This document shows positions 56,365-64,000 of a stretch of DNA of 64,000 nucleotides, piece by piece. Source of the stretch: Bacteroidales bacterium. GTDB taxonomy: Bacteria; Bacteroidota; Bacteroidia; Bacteroidales; F082. The position numbers and the translations under genes were made by a program. Within the stretch, counting starts at the first letter, position 1. Each line of letters opens with the position of its first letter. The notes under the pieces are model-generated. The model made no database searches. It was not told the DNA's origin and was given only the letters and a program-made list of their open reading frames with translations. The stretch covers positions 1 to 64,000 of the forward strand of contig JAUXMV010000090.1 of assembly GCA_030683155.1 (NCBI GenBank), written 5' to 3'.

Positions 56365-57246
56365 TTAGATAACTGCACTCATTGTTATAATATTTCTATC
56401 CACTTTTTTGAACAGACCTTGCAGCACCGTTCCCGGACCAACTTCAATGATTGTGCGGGCTCCGCTGGCAACCATATTGTTCATGATTTGTGTCCAGCGA
56501 ACAGGTGAAGTAAGTTGAGCAATCAGGTTTGTTTTGATGATTTCTGGATCTGTAACAGATTGACCAGTAACATTTTGATATATCGGACACATACCTTTGC
56601 TGAATTTTGTGGTGTTGATTGCTTCAGCAAGTTCAACGCGAGCCGGCTCCATCAGTGGTGAATGAAATGCACCACCAACTTTGAGGGGTAGTGCGCGTTT
56701 TGCACCAGCTGCAAGAAGTTTTTCACATGCCATGGCAATGCCTGCCTCAGTACCTGAAATTACAAGTTGACCAGGACTGTTGTAGTTGGCAGGCACAACG
56801 ATTTCATTGATAGAAGAGCAAATGTTTTCAACTTCTTTATCATCGAGCCCAAGAATGGCTGCCATGGTGCTTGGGTGCAACTCACAAGCTTGTTGCATTG
56901 CCATGGCTCTTTTGTAAACAAGTTTGAGTCCGTCATCAAAGCTGAGTGTTTTATTGGCTACCAGTGCTGAGAACTCGCCCAAAGAATGCCCTGCTACCAT
57001 ATCAGGTTTGAATTCATCACCCATGGCAATAGCCAGAATGACAGAATGCAGAAAGATTGCAGGCTGTGTAACTTTTGTCTGACGTAGATCCTCGTCAGTA
57101 CCATCAAACATCAAGTCAGTAATTTTGAACTTGAGGATTGTGTTGGCTTTAAGAAAAAGTTCCTTTGCCTTGGCTGATTTGTCAAACAAATCCTTGCCCA
57201 TGCCCACATACTGGGCACCTTGTCCGGGGAAAACGTATGCTCTCAT
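56365..57246 (-). CDS. fabD: Malonyl-CoA:ACP transacylase
   Basis: The 293-residue enzyme loads malonate onto acyl carrier protein for fatty-acid synthesis. YVFPGQGAQYVGMGKDLF opens the protein, MVAGHSLGEFSALVA (near 83) holds the catalytic Ser, and GGAFHSPLMEPA (near 195) the catalytic His. It is full length. Other fab genes are not adjacent; the Bax-inhibitor-like gene lies 50 bases upstream on the same strand. Confidence 0.96.
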   Translation of the reverse strand: MRAYVFPGQGAQYVGMGKDLFDKSAKAKELFLKANTILKFKITDLMFDGTDEDLRQTKVTQPAIFLHSVILAIAMGDEFKPDMVAGHSLGEFSALVANKTLSFDDGLKLVYKRAMAMQQACELHPSTMAAILGLDDKEVENICSSINEIVVPANYNSPGQLVISGTEAGIAMACEKLLAAGAKRALPLKVGGAFHSPLMEPARVELAEAINTTKFSKGMCPIYQNVTGQSVTDPEIIKTNLIAQLTSPVRWTQIMNNMVASGARTIIEVGPGTVLQGLFKKVDRNIITMSAVI

Positions 57247-57296
57247 AGTTTAGCTTTTCGTTCTGTCAATATTAAGATTATTCCTAAATGGTGTTC

Positions 57297-58013
57297 CTAT
57301 TTCCGATTGCCGAAAAAGCGTAGCAAAAATAAGAATAAATTAATGAAATCGAGATAAAGTGTTAAAGCTCCCATAATGGTTGCCTTTTTAATCACTGCTG
57401 GATCAGAATTTTCCATCCCTATACGCTTGATTTTCTGTACATCATATGCTGTGAGACCAGTAAAAACCAAAACACCAACAAAACTGATGATGAACTCCAT
57501 TGTGCTGCTTTTCATGAAGAAATTTACCAAAGTAGCAATTATTACTCCGACAAGTCCCATCATCATCAGCGAACCAAAACGGGTAAGATCTGTTTTTGTT
57601 GTGTACCCAAGCACTGCCATTAAACCAAACATCGCTGAAGTAATTACAAATGTTTTTGCTATGGTGGCACCTGAATATGCCAGAAAAATAAAACTGAGAC
57701 TGAGTCCCATTAAAGCAGAATAGCCAATGAAAATAAGGGTGAGTGTGCCGGAATTCATTTTAGCAAAACCGGCCGACATCCAGAAAACCAGGCCCAGAGG
57801 CGAAAGCATAATTATCCAGCCTGCAATTGACATCCTGCCGGTTTCCATATTGTACATGATCTCCAGAAAAGCCGGACTGCCTGCGGCAACAAAAGAAACA
57901 AGCGCAGTGATGGCCATGGCAAGAAACATCCATGAAAAGACACTAGCCATAAAGCTTTGGGTAAGGCTTTTGGTTTGAAAGCTTTCTTCGCGTGTATATG
58001 TGTTTAAGTTCAT
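57297..58013 (-). CDS. Bax inhibitor-1/YccA family membrane protein
   Basis: The 238-residue protein has seven hydrophobic helices and the BI-1 family layout, with FTGLTAYDVQKIKRI between the last helices, whose Asp is part of the pH-sensitive site in the studied bacterial homologue BsYetJ. It may act as a pH-dependent calcium leak. It begins 10 bases after the folE stop, so it is in an operon with folE and possibly fabD. Confidence 0.93.
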   Translation of the reverse strand: MNLNTYTREESFQTKSLTQSFMASVFSWMFLAMAITALVSFVAAGSPAFLEIMYNMETGRMSIAGWIIMLSPLGLVFWMSAGFAKMNSGTLTLIFIGYSALMGLSLSFIFLAYSGATIAKTFVITSAMFGLMAVLGYTTKTDLTRFGSLMMMGLVGVIIATLVNFFMKSSTMEFIISFVGVLVFTGLTAYDVQKIKRIGMENSDPAVIKKATIMGALTLYLDFINLFLFLLRFFGNRK

Positions 58014-58023
58014 TAGAATTTTT

Positions 58024-58644
58024 TTAATGCAATTTTGATTGTATCAGGCTGATAAATTCTGCCCTTGTTTCCATGCGCTCAAAGGCTCCAACAAAGTCAC
58101 TTGTTGTAGTAACCGAGCTTTGCTTTTGAACGCCGCGCATCGACATGCACATATGTCTGGCTTCAATGACAACAGCCACTCCTAAAGGATTTAAGGTTTG
58201 ATGAATTGCCTCTTTAATTTGGGAGGTAAGCCGCTCTTGCACCTGCAAACGACGGGAATAGGCTTCAACAACGCGCGCAATTTTACTCAATCCTGTGATG
58301 TAACCATTTGGGATATAACCTACGTGTGCTTTGCCAACAAAGGGAATCATATGGTGTTCGCAGAGGGAAAATATTTCAATGTCTTTTACAATGACCATCT
58401 CACGATAATCTTCTTTGAATTTGGCACTTAGCAATATCTCACGCGGGTCGTGATCATAGCCTTGCGTTAAGAACTGAATAGATTTTGCTACACGACGGGG
58501 TGTATCTAGCAACCCCTCTCTGCCCGGATCTTCTCCGATCAGTTCAAGTATTGCTTTGTAGTGTTTTTCAAGTTCAATAAGCTTTTCCGGTGCATACTTC
58601 TCGATTTTTTCGTAACCCAGAAGTTTTTTAGGTTCTTGCTTCAT
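58024..58644 (-). CDS. folE: GTP cyclohydrolase I
   Basis: From ATG 58644 the protein has 206 residues (an in-frame TTG at 58674 is less likely). It turns GTP into 7,8-dihydroneopterin triphosphate for folate synthesis. [20 protein letters not shown] gives the zinc Cys and His, [12 protein letters not shown] the second zinc Cys, and the [15 protein letters not shown] motif is present. It is full length and in an operon with the Bax-inhibitor-like gene. Confidence 0.96.
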   Translation of the reverse strand: MKQEPKKLLGYEKIEKYAPEKLIELEKHYKAILELIGEDPGREGLLDTPRRVAKSIQFLTQGYDHDPREILLSAKFKEDYREMVIVKDIEIFSLCEHHMIPFVGKAHVGYIPNGYITGLSKIARVVEAYSRRLQVQERLTSQIKEAIHQTLNPLGVAVVIEARHMCMSMRGVQKQSSVTTTSDFVGAFERMETRAEFISLIQSKLH

Positions 58645-58731
58645 GATTTTTAATTTGTTTATTGAGGTTGTCAATTATTATGCCAAAGGTCTGATAAGAT
58701 TTTGTGATTTTTAACTAAACTTGTTTTGCAA

Positions 58732-58875
58732 TTAAACTAGCTGAAAACCTATGGTTAAAGTAATTGTTCTGATGCATTCATTTAAATCGAAAGAAAAAAG
58801 CATCTGATTTTTGAAATGAACTTCGTTGATAATCTGTTCCGGATTTACGATTATGGATAGCTGAAATTCTTCCAT
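58732..58875 (-). CDS. Possible 47-residue small protein at the end of the porW-atpZ operon
   Basis: ATG 58875 begins 9 bases after the stop of the preceding gene and runs 47 codons to TAA at 58732. The product begins MEEFQLSIIVNPEQII and ends TITLTIGFQLV. I recognise no family. It may be a true small protein, the remnant of a longer gene, or chance; operon-like spacing is its main support. Confidence 0.3.
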   Translation of the reverse strand: MEEFQLSIIVNPEQIINEVHFKNQMLFSFDLNECIRTITLTIGFQLV

Positions 58876-58884
58876 GATCAATAT

Positions 58885-59283
58885 TTATTTTTTTGACCCA
58901 TTCTCTGATTGCTTTTGCGTTTTGATGATGGACTTAACTTCAAAACCAGTATAAGCAATGTAATAAATAAAAAAACTCAGCAGAAATGGTGGCGCATCTT
59001 CACGGTTGAAAATGAGATAGACAATGATGATGGCAAGATAAACCAAAAGTTTCAGGGATGTCGAGAGCATAAAAAAGTTAGCAAAAGTGCTGAGTTTTTT
59101 TTGTTGAGCTCCTAAAAACAACCAATAAAGCAGTCCATTCGAAATAAAGAAAAACAATAAAACCAATGGCCAGACATTTGTTGTCCAGGCTTCTGATGTA
59201 TAGCTAAAAACTATAAAACTCAGCACGGCAAGAACGATAGTGATAATGGCCAGTTTTTTAATGAATTGCTTAAGTTTTGTCAT
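58885..59283 (-). CDS. Small four-helix membrane protein, AtpI-like position
   Basis: The 132-residue protein has four hydrophobic segments (about 10-28, 37-57, 66-90 and 98-113) and a charged tail. It begins 4 bases after the atpZ stop. Size, topology and location match the small membrane protein usually found between atpZ and atpB in Bacteroidota ATP synthase clusters, but sequence identity to AtpI is not obvious to me. Confidence 0.65.
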   Translation of the reverse strand: MTKLKQFIKKLAIITIVLAVLSFIVFSYTSEAWTTNVWPLVLLFFFISNGLLYWLFLGAQQKKLSTFANFFMLSTSLKLLVYLAIIIVYLIFNREDAPPFLLSFFIYYIAYTGFEVKSIIKTQKQSENGSKK

Positions 59284-59287
59284 AGTT

Positions 59288-59524
59288 TCAGGATTTCCTC
59301 AAAAAATCTTTGATAGAATAATATACTGCAAGAATTACAGAGAGTAAGCTAAGTAAAAGTTTAAACACAGGAAACTGCCAACCGGTCAGTCTGTCGAGTA
59401 ATACACCGCCATATACACCGGCAAGGATAATGAATATCATCTGAAATGCCATGGAAGAGTACTTTGCATAGGCATTCATTATACTCGCAGTTTTTTTCTT
59501 TAGCTCATCATTTGCTTTTTTCAT
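59288..59524 (-). CDS. AtpZ/AtpI family protein
   Basis: The 78-residue protein has two membrane helices (about 22-43 and 52-70). Its motif, AGVYGGVLLDRLTGWQFPVFKL, is the AtpZ signature G-x-x-x-G-x-x-x-D; I give it by its key Gly and Asp residues at about 37-45. AtpZ/AtpI proteins help assemble or supply Mg/Ca to the F1Fo ATP synthase. It overlaps the bactofilin gene by 17 bases. No ATP synthase subunit gene follows. Confidence 0.85.
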   Translation of the reverse strand: MKKANDELKKKTASIMNAYAKYSSMAFQMIFIILAGVYGGVLLDRLTGWQFPVFKLLLSLLSVILAVYYSIKDFLRKS

Positions 59525-59867
59525 CAGCTTTGGAAACAGCTTCTTTCATCTCGCATTTTCCATTAAAACGCGCACCTACTTCAATGGCAATCCTCACGGT
59601 ACTCAGTTCGCCGTCAAAATTGGCTGTGGCTTTAAATGAAGAGAGGTCCTGTGTAATGAGTTTGCCTTTTATTTTGCCCGAAATATCTGCATTCTGACAT
59701 GTTACATTACCCTCAACAACACCGGATGGCCCAATGACAATTCTTCCGGAAGATATGATTGAACCAATAAGGTTCCCATCAATTCTGAAGTCGCCGTTCA
59801 GTTCTACATCACCTTTAATCGTTGTACCTTGTCCAATGATGTTGCGGGCTGTAGATTCATTTCCCAT
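59508..59867 (-). CDS. Bactofilin (polymer-forming cytoskeletal protein)
   Basis: From ATG 59867 the protein has 119 residues; an in-frame GTG at 59885 would add six. It is a single bactofilin beta-helix: IGQGTTIKGDVELNGDFRID, GRIVIGPSGVVEGNVTCQNA and GEIStype turns, with a short Lys-rich tail. Bactofilins polymerise without nucleotides and act in cell shape and envelope sites. It sits between porW and atpZ, in the same order seen in other Bacteroidota as I recall. Confidence 0.9.
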   Translation of the reverse strand: MGNESTARNIIGQGTTIKGDVELNGDFRIDGNLIGSIISSGRIVIGPSGVVEGNVTCQNADISGKIKGKLITQDLSSFKATANFDGELSTVRIAIEVGARFNGKCEMKEAVSKADEKSK

Positions 59868-59904
59868 GGATGTAAATTTTTTCACTGTCTTTGAATTTAA
59901 ATTA

Positions 59905-62559
59905 TCACTTTTGATAGAATTTCAACCAGAACTTTTCATATTCTGAAGTATCTTTTATCCTGTAAAATACGGGATAATTTGTGAGTGAAACGGGATATAC
60001 TTTAAAATCAGCAGGATTGATGCCGCCAAAAACATACTCTGACTCTGTAACAGCCATCCTATAGTCGTCAGCATCTGATGAATTATTAAAATTGCCGACG
60101 GTAACAAGCATTCGCTGCTCATCAAGTACCAAACTTTTTACCATGAGTTGCGCGCTTTTAAAACTTCTTTCATTGAAGTCGGAAAGTCTTACCCGCAATG
60201 GATCTGTCCTTACTTTTTCGTTGGAAGCAATGATCATTACAAGATGTTTGGCTCCATTTTCAAAGATGTAAGGAGATGCCGGTTCTGGTTCTGCCTGCAC
60301 ATCGCCGGGTATATCGGGTATTTCGATGTTCATGTTGAACTCTTTATTCATGTTTCTCAATATTGAAGCAGCGAGAGGCGCAACATCGCTTACGGGATAG
60401 GTTTTTACGAGTTCACTGAGAGCAACTGCCATTGAATCAACAATTTCAAGACGACCTTTTGCAATAGCACGTAAAAAATCAAATCTTGGCATCAGATCCA
60501 CATCATTGGAATACAATGTGCGCGCCCTGTTTGAATTGAGAAAGACGCGGAAGTACTCCTCATTGCGATAGGCAGCCATCGTTTGTTCATAAAAACTAAG
60601 TGATTCGCCAGCGATGGCAGCCTTCTTGATGAAGTAATCGGGATCTTCCAAAACACGGGCATAGTCAGTGTTGGGGTAATGTTCCAAAATAAGTTGCCTG
60701 TATTGACTTGCAGCGCCTTCTTTTTGCTGATCCATCAACATTTTATACAGCGCATACCAGGCCTGAAGTCTGAATTCGCTTTCCGGAAAACGCCTTAAAA
60801 GTTCAGCATATGCTTCTTCTGACCGTGGATAATCTTCAAGTCGTTCCTTGTAAATATACCCAAGGTTATTCAAGGCTTCTTCAATCATGTAAAGCGCTGC
60901 TTCCTGACTTTCTTCTGTTAAAGGTATATTTTGCAAGTAATAACCTTTGTCTTTTTCGGTATAGACAACAGCTGCCGAATCACCCTCAGAGGCCGCGCCG
61001 GCTTTTCCATCTAACGCTACACTTTCTATTGTTTCGAAGGAAAGGCTTTGTTTATCGCTGATCCTCCAATTATCTTCAAGCTTTCGTCTTCCCCACTTTC
61101 GTAAAAATTCGGTGTAACCAAATCCAAGGGTGTTTGGGTTGTAGAAATACCATTCTTTTGACTGTTCAATATTTGCACCTCTGTCGCCAAACTGATTAGC
61201 CATCATAACATTCCTTTCCATCTCGCGCTCTTCCTGTTCCCTTTTCCGCTCCTCTTCTATTATTTTCTTTATGATTCCGTCGATAATGGCATTGCGGCTG
61301 GTTGAATCCATATAGGCCAGTTTCAGCAAACTGTCTTGTAACTGAACAGTGTTAATGCTGAAAACGAGATCGGTCAGAATGGTGGCTTTATTACGGATGC
61401 TGTCGTAGCCGGGATATTCTCTGGGTAAAGCACTTACCGCAGTATCATAATAGGCCTGTGAAGGCACATATTCACTTCTTTCAAAAAGCATTGCAGCAAT
61501 TTTAAGCGATGAAAAAGCTTGCTGTAACTTGTTTTTGGTGCTTGAAGCAACTGATTTGCGCAAATATTCCATTGCAAGGTCTTCATCTTTATCTTCAAGG
61601 GCAATTTCGGCCAGGGCAAAATAAATCTTATCCAGATAATCAATGTTTTTAATGTCTTTCAACATTTTTTGAAGGACTTTGATAATCTGTCTGCTGTCAC
61701 CTGTACTGGAGTCGTATGCCCTTGCCATGTTCATTCTTGCCTCAAAAGCCATGTCATAGGAGGGGTTGCCTTTTACAACCTGCGTAAAATATTTTATAGC
61801 TTCTATTCTGTTATCATTTTGCTGATAAATCTGTCCCAAGATGAATAATGCCCTTGTTTTGTCGTGCTTATTCCGGGTTTCTTTGATTCCACGTTCCAAA
61901 TGAGGTATGGCATTTTCAAAATTTCCTCTTACGATATGATAATCGGCCAATACGAGGGATAGATTTTGTATAACCTCGGCAGGTAAAATCAAATCCCTTC
62001 GTTTTGCCTGAAGTGATTCCAGCAGTGGAAGTGCTTTTTCATACTGCTCCAGTTGAATGTAAGTTCGTGCAAGCCATAAATCAGCTGTGTTGGTGATATC
62101 ATTATAACTGTATTGTTTCCCCACAAACTCGAATGTCCGGCGCGCGCTGATATAATCCTGCTTGTAGAAATGCGCTTTGCCCATCATCAGGTAGCTGTCG
62201 TCAATCCATTTGACTAGTTCACGGCCGCGAAAATACATAGAGTGCTTTTGCACGCCAATCGCACCTTTTTCAAGCGATCTCTCCATCGATGCATTCAGCT
62301 TGAGGGCATCGCTTTTGGTTCCGTAGTTGAAGACCCGCAAAACCTGAGAGTAGTCATCAACAACAGATTTTCTCAAATCATTGACGCCCGTTTTCAAACT
62401 TTCGGTGCCATTCCAATAAACATTGTAACGACTTGTCAGATTATGGTAGGTGCGCCGAGTCCAGGTGTTTTTTTTAGTTGAACATCCTTCAAGCAGCAAA
62501 ATCGCTGATGTGGCCAGTAATGCCAAAATAAAATACTTCTTCACAAAATGCAAGTTCAT
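59905..62559 (-). CDS. porW: PorW/SprE family T9SS TPR lipoprotein
   Basis: From ATG 62559 the protein has 884 residues; an in-frame TTG at 62592 adds a non-signal stretch. The lipobox is LLLEGCSTKK with Cys26. NTWTRRTYHNLTSRYNVYWN follows, typical for PorW/SprE, then TPR repeats (about 110-370 and 540-660) and a C-terminal domain (about 770-884) with FYRIKDTSEYEKFWLKFY. PorW/SprE is an outer-membrane-associated T9SS component, needed for secretion and gliding. Three downstream genes (bactofilin, atpZ and a membrane protein) follow closely. A -7 box TACTTTTG is on the minus strand at 62636-62643. Confidence 0.9.
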   Translation of the reverse strand: MNLHFVKKYFILALLATSAILLLEGCSTKKNTWTRRTYHNLTSRYNVYWNGTESLKTGVNDLRKSVVDDYSQVLRVFNYGTKSDALKLNASMERSLEKGAIGVQKHSMYFRGRELVKWIDDSYLMMGKAHFYKQDYISARRTFEFVGKQYSYNDITNTADLWLARTYIQLEQYEKALPLLESLQAKRRDLILPAEVIQNLSLVLADYHIVRGNFENAIPHLERGIKETRNKHDKTRALFILGQIYQQNDNRIEAIKYFTQVVKGNPSYDMAFEARMNMARAYDSSTGDSRQIIKVLQKMLKDIKNIDYLDKIYFALAEIALEDKDEDLAMEYLRKSVASSTKNKLQQAFSSLKIAAMLFERSEYVPSQAYYDTAVSALPREYPGYDSIRNKATILTDLVFSINTVQLQDSLLKLAYMDSTSRNAIIDGIIKKIIEEERKREQEEREMERNVMMANQFGDRGANIEQSKEWYFYNPNTLGFGYTEFLRKWGRRKLEDNWRISDKQSLSFETIESVALDGKAGAASEGDSAAVVYTEKDKGYYLQNIPLTEESQEAALYMIEEALNNLGYIYKERLEDYPRSEEAYAELLRRFPESEFRLQAWYALYKMLMDQQKEGAASQYRQLILEHYPNTDYARVLEDPDYFIKKAAIAGESLSFYEQTMAAYRNEEYFRVFLNSNRARTLYSNDVDLMPRFDFLRAIAKGRLEIVDSMAVALSELVKTYPVSDVAPLAASILRNMNKEFNMNIEIPDIPGDVQAEPEPASPYIFENGAKHLVMIIASNEKVRTDPLRVRLSDFNERSFKSAQLMVKSLVLDEQRMLVTVGNFNNSSDADDYRMAVTESEYVFGGINPADFKVYPVSLTNYPVFYRIKDTSEYEKFWLKFYQK

Positions 62560-62984
62560 CCGGTTTTGCTTGATAACTCTAAAATTGAGCAATTATTTTA
62601 TGGCTTTGCAGCTTTGTTTGCTTTAGCCTATGCGACAAAAGTAGTTTATTTTGAAGAAAATTAATACAACCTGATTTGAATCAATTGAGGCTTACAGCAG
62701 AATTTCTTTTGAAAAATATACCACCGAACCTTTCAAAACCATTGGCATAAGGATTGTCCAGGTTTAACATTCGTTATTTTTTCTAATTTTGTAATTAAGT
62801 TTGTTTGAATTGGCCGATGAAATTTAGTGAGAAAAGATTAATAAGCCAATCATTTTTTACTGGAAAAAGCCTGTAATTTTGGATCGGCAATTGAAAATAT
62901 TTTATACTATCGGATGCTTTATTTCGTTTCAGCATCCAATCTGATTTTTTACTTAAAAAGATTGCCAGACGCAATAAAACGCAA
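62560..62984. other. Divergent promoter region between porW and the M23 peptidase
   Basis: It holds the minus-strand -7 box TACTTTTG for porW (62636-62643) and two plus-strand TAATTTTG boxes (62784-62791 and 62874-62881), either of which could serve the peptidase gene. No gene is supported here. Confidence 0.55.
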
Positions 62985-63872
62985 ATGAAGAATAAAAAGG
63001 AGAAATGGTATCAAAAGTTCAGAGATAAATATCGTCTGGTAATTTTTCATGACGAAACCTTTGAAGAAAAAATCAGTTTCAGACTCAGCAGACTCAATGT
63101 TTTTGTTGCCGTGGTAAGTTTGAGTGTTTTTCTTATTGTTATTACAGGTTATATCATTGCTTTCACTTCATTAAGAGAGTACATTCCCGGTTACACAGAT
63201 GTGAATCTCAACAGAAAAGTATACAGTCTTGAACGGACAGCTGACTCCCTTGAACAGGTTTTTAGTCAGAAACAGTTGTATTTCAGCAATATAAAACGCA
63301 TTGTAGAAGGATATGATTTTGCGGATGACAGCATCAATGCTGTGAAGCAAAGTCAAATGATTTCAGGTCCAAGGAATGACTCTTCCCGCTGGAAACGATC
63401 GGTTGAAGACAGTCTTTTGCGGCTGGAGTTTGAAAATCTTGAGCGTTATAACCTCATCACTGATCCCGGATTAATTCCAGAAGCCAGAAAACGAGCCATG
63501 GCAGTTTCAAGTTTTTTTCTACCTCTGAAAGGAACGATTACTAACCGTTTTGATCCGATACAGAAACATTTTGGTGTTGATATTGTTGCCCGAAGCAATG
63601 AGGCCATCAAGGCAACACTCGAAGGTACTGTAGTTTATGCAGACTGGACTCTTGACAAAGGTTATGTTATTGGAATACAACATGCCGGGAATTTTTTCTC
63701 CGTCTATAAACACAATTCGGTTTTGCTGAAACGCGAAGGCGATTTTGTCAGGGCAGGAGAGCCTGTAGCTATTATCGGCGAGTCAGGAGAGCTCTCGACA
63801 GGCCCTCATCTTCATTTTGAACTTTGGCACAATACCACTCCTGTGAATCCGGAAGAGTTCATTGCATTTTAA
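62985..63872 (+). CDS. M23 family peptidase (LytM-like), membrane-anchored
   Basis: The 295-residue protein has a cytoplasmic start, one membrane helix (about 38-60), a coiled-coil stretch (75-105) and a C-terminal M23 domain. Zinc ligands are His195 and Asp199 in HFGVDIV and His277 in GPHLHFELW, with His243 and His275 also placed as usual, so the enzyme looks active. It probably cuts peptidoglycan cross-links during growth or division. It is divergent from porW. Confidence 0.93.
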   Translation: MKNKKEKWYQKFRDKYRLVIFHDETFEEKISFRLSRLNVFVAVVSLSVFLIVITGYIIAFTSLREYIPGYTDVNLNRKVYSLERTADSLEQVFSQKQLYFSNIKRIVEGYDFADDSINAVKQSQMISGPRNDSSRWKRSVEDSLLRLEFENLERYNLITDPGLIPEARKRAMAVSSFFLPLKGTITNRFDPIQKHFGVDIVARSNEAIKATLEGTVVYADWTLDKGYVIGIQHAGNFFSVYKHNSVLLKREGDFVRAGEPVAIIGESGELSTGPHLHFELWHNTTPVNPEEFIAF

Positions 63873-64000
63873 TTGATGATTCTTGAATTCATCTAAAATT
63901 GCCTGACTTTAACACTATTTGACAAATGATTAAAGCGAGCAACGCGAAAAATTTGTAATCTTGCAGCCGCAAAATAAAACCTCAATCATAGAATGTAAAA
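63873..64000. other. Start of an intergenic region at the window edge
   Basis: The 128 bases after the peptidase gene contain TAATCTTG (63956-63963), one mismatch from a -7 box, pointing to a further gene outside the window. The ATG at 63993 is followed directly by TAA and is not a start. Confidence 0.4.

Noticed and set aside
59288-59524. AtpZ taken as evidence for an ATP synthase operon in the window
   Set aside because: No subunit gene follows; folE is next, so only the accessory gene is present.

Overview
The window comes from a chromosome of a Bacteroidota bacterium, probably class Bacteroidia; I cannot fix the order. The evidence is consistent. Several secreted proteins carry type IX secretion (T9SS) C-terminal sorting domains. 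There is a PorW/SprE lipoprotein, a PorP/SprF protein and DUF5686 and DUF2891 family proteins. Most transcription units are preceded by a TAnnTTTG -7 box, the Bacteroidota promoter signature, and there is no clear Shine-Dalgarno pattern. Base composition is AT-rich and even. I see no rRNA, tRNA, CRISPR array, transposase, integrase or phage gene.

Layout. 1-2.7 kb: the N-terminal 910 codons of a gingipain-like C25 protease that runs off the left edge. 3.0-7.5 kb: an aerobic tyrosine catabolism operon (hmgA, hpd, fahA and a flavin-reductase-like gene). 7.6-10.4 kb: an Old Yellow Enzyme gene, a CREST-type (alkaline ceramidase-like) membrane hydrolase, and a convergent dihydroorotate-dehydrogenase-like gene without the catalytic base. 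10.9-21 kb: a three-gene, ATGA-coupled operon for a 2240-residue repeat adhesin with a type B sorting domain, an OmpA/SPOR protein and a PorP/SprF protein. 21-24 kb: a DUF5362-like membrane protein, a MOSC-MogA fusion, an FtsB/DivIC-like protein and a membrane dipeptidase. 24.2-30.8 kb: a papain-like T9SS type A protein and a DUF5686 outer-membrane protein. 31-35 kb: both subunits of methylmalonyl-CoA mutase. 35.4-41.2 kb: a coiled-coil lipoprotein, a DUF2891 protein, NADP-type glutamate dehydrogenase, and an aspartase with an N-terminal cyclic-nucleotide-binding-like domain. 41.4-53 kb: a surface polysaccharide region with a sugar aminotransferase, an N-acetyltransferase, galE, rfbB, two related multi-spanning membrane proteins facing each other around a GT2 glycosyltransferase, and an AlgJ/AlgI-like O-acetylation pair. 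53.1-53.3 kb: a 210-base nested palindromic repeat. 53.3-64 kb: housekeeping genes (uridine phosphorylase, cinA, fabD, a Bax-inhibitor-1-like protein, folE) and the porW-bactofilin-atpZ operon, divergent from an M23 peptidase.

Taken together the genes suggest a surface-active heterotroph that respires oxygen at least some of the time, since two dioxygenases are present. It exports proteases and a large adhesin by T9SS, takes amino acids apart (tyrosine to fumarate plus acetoacetate; aspartate and glutamate deamination) and runs succinyl-CoA/methylmalonyl-CoA interconversion. It also decorates its surface with an acylated polysaccharide. The most unusual single gene is the cNMP-domain aspartase; the most striking DNA-level pattern is the nearly exact 765-base periodicity of the adhesin gene.
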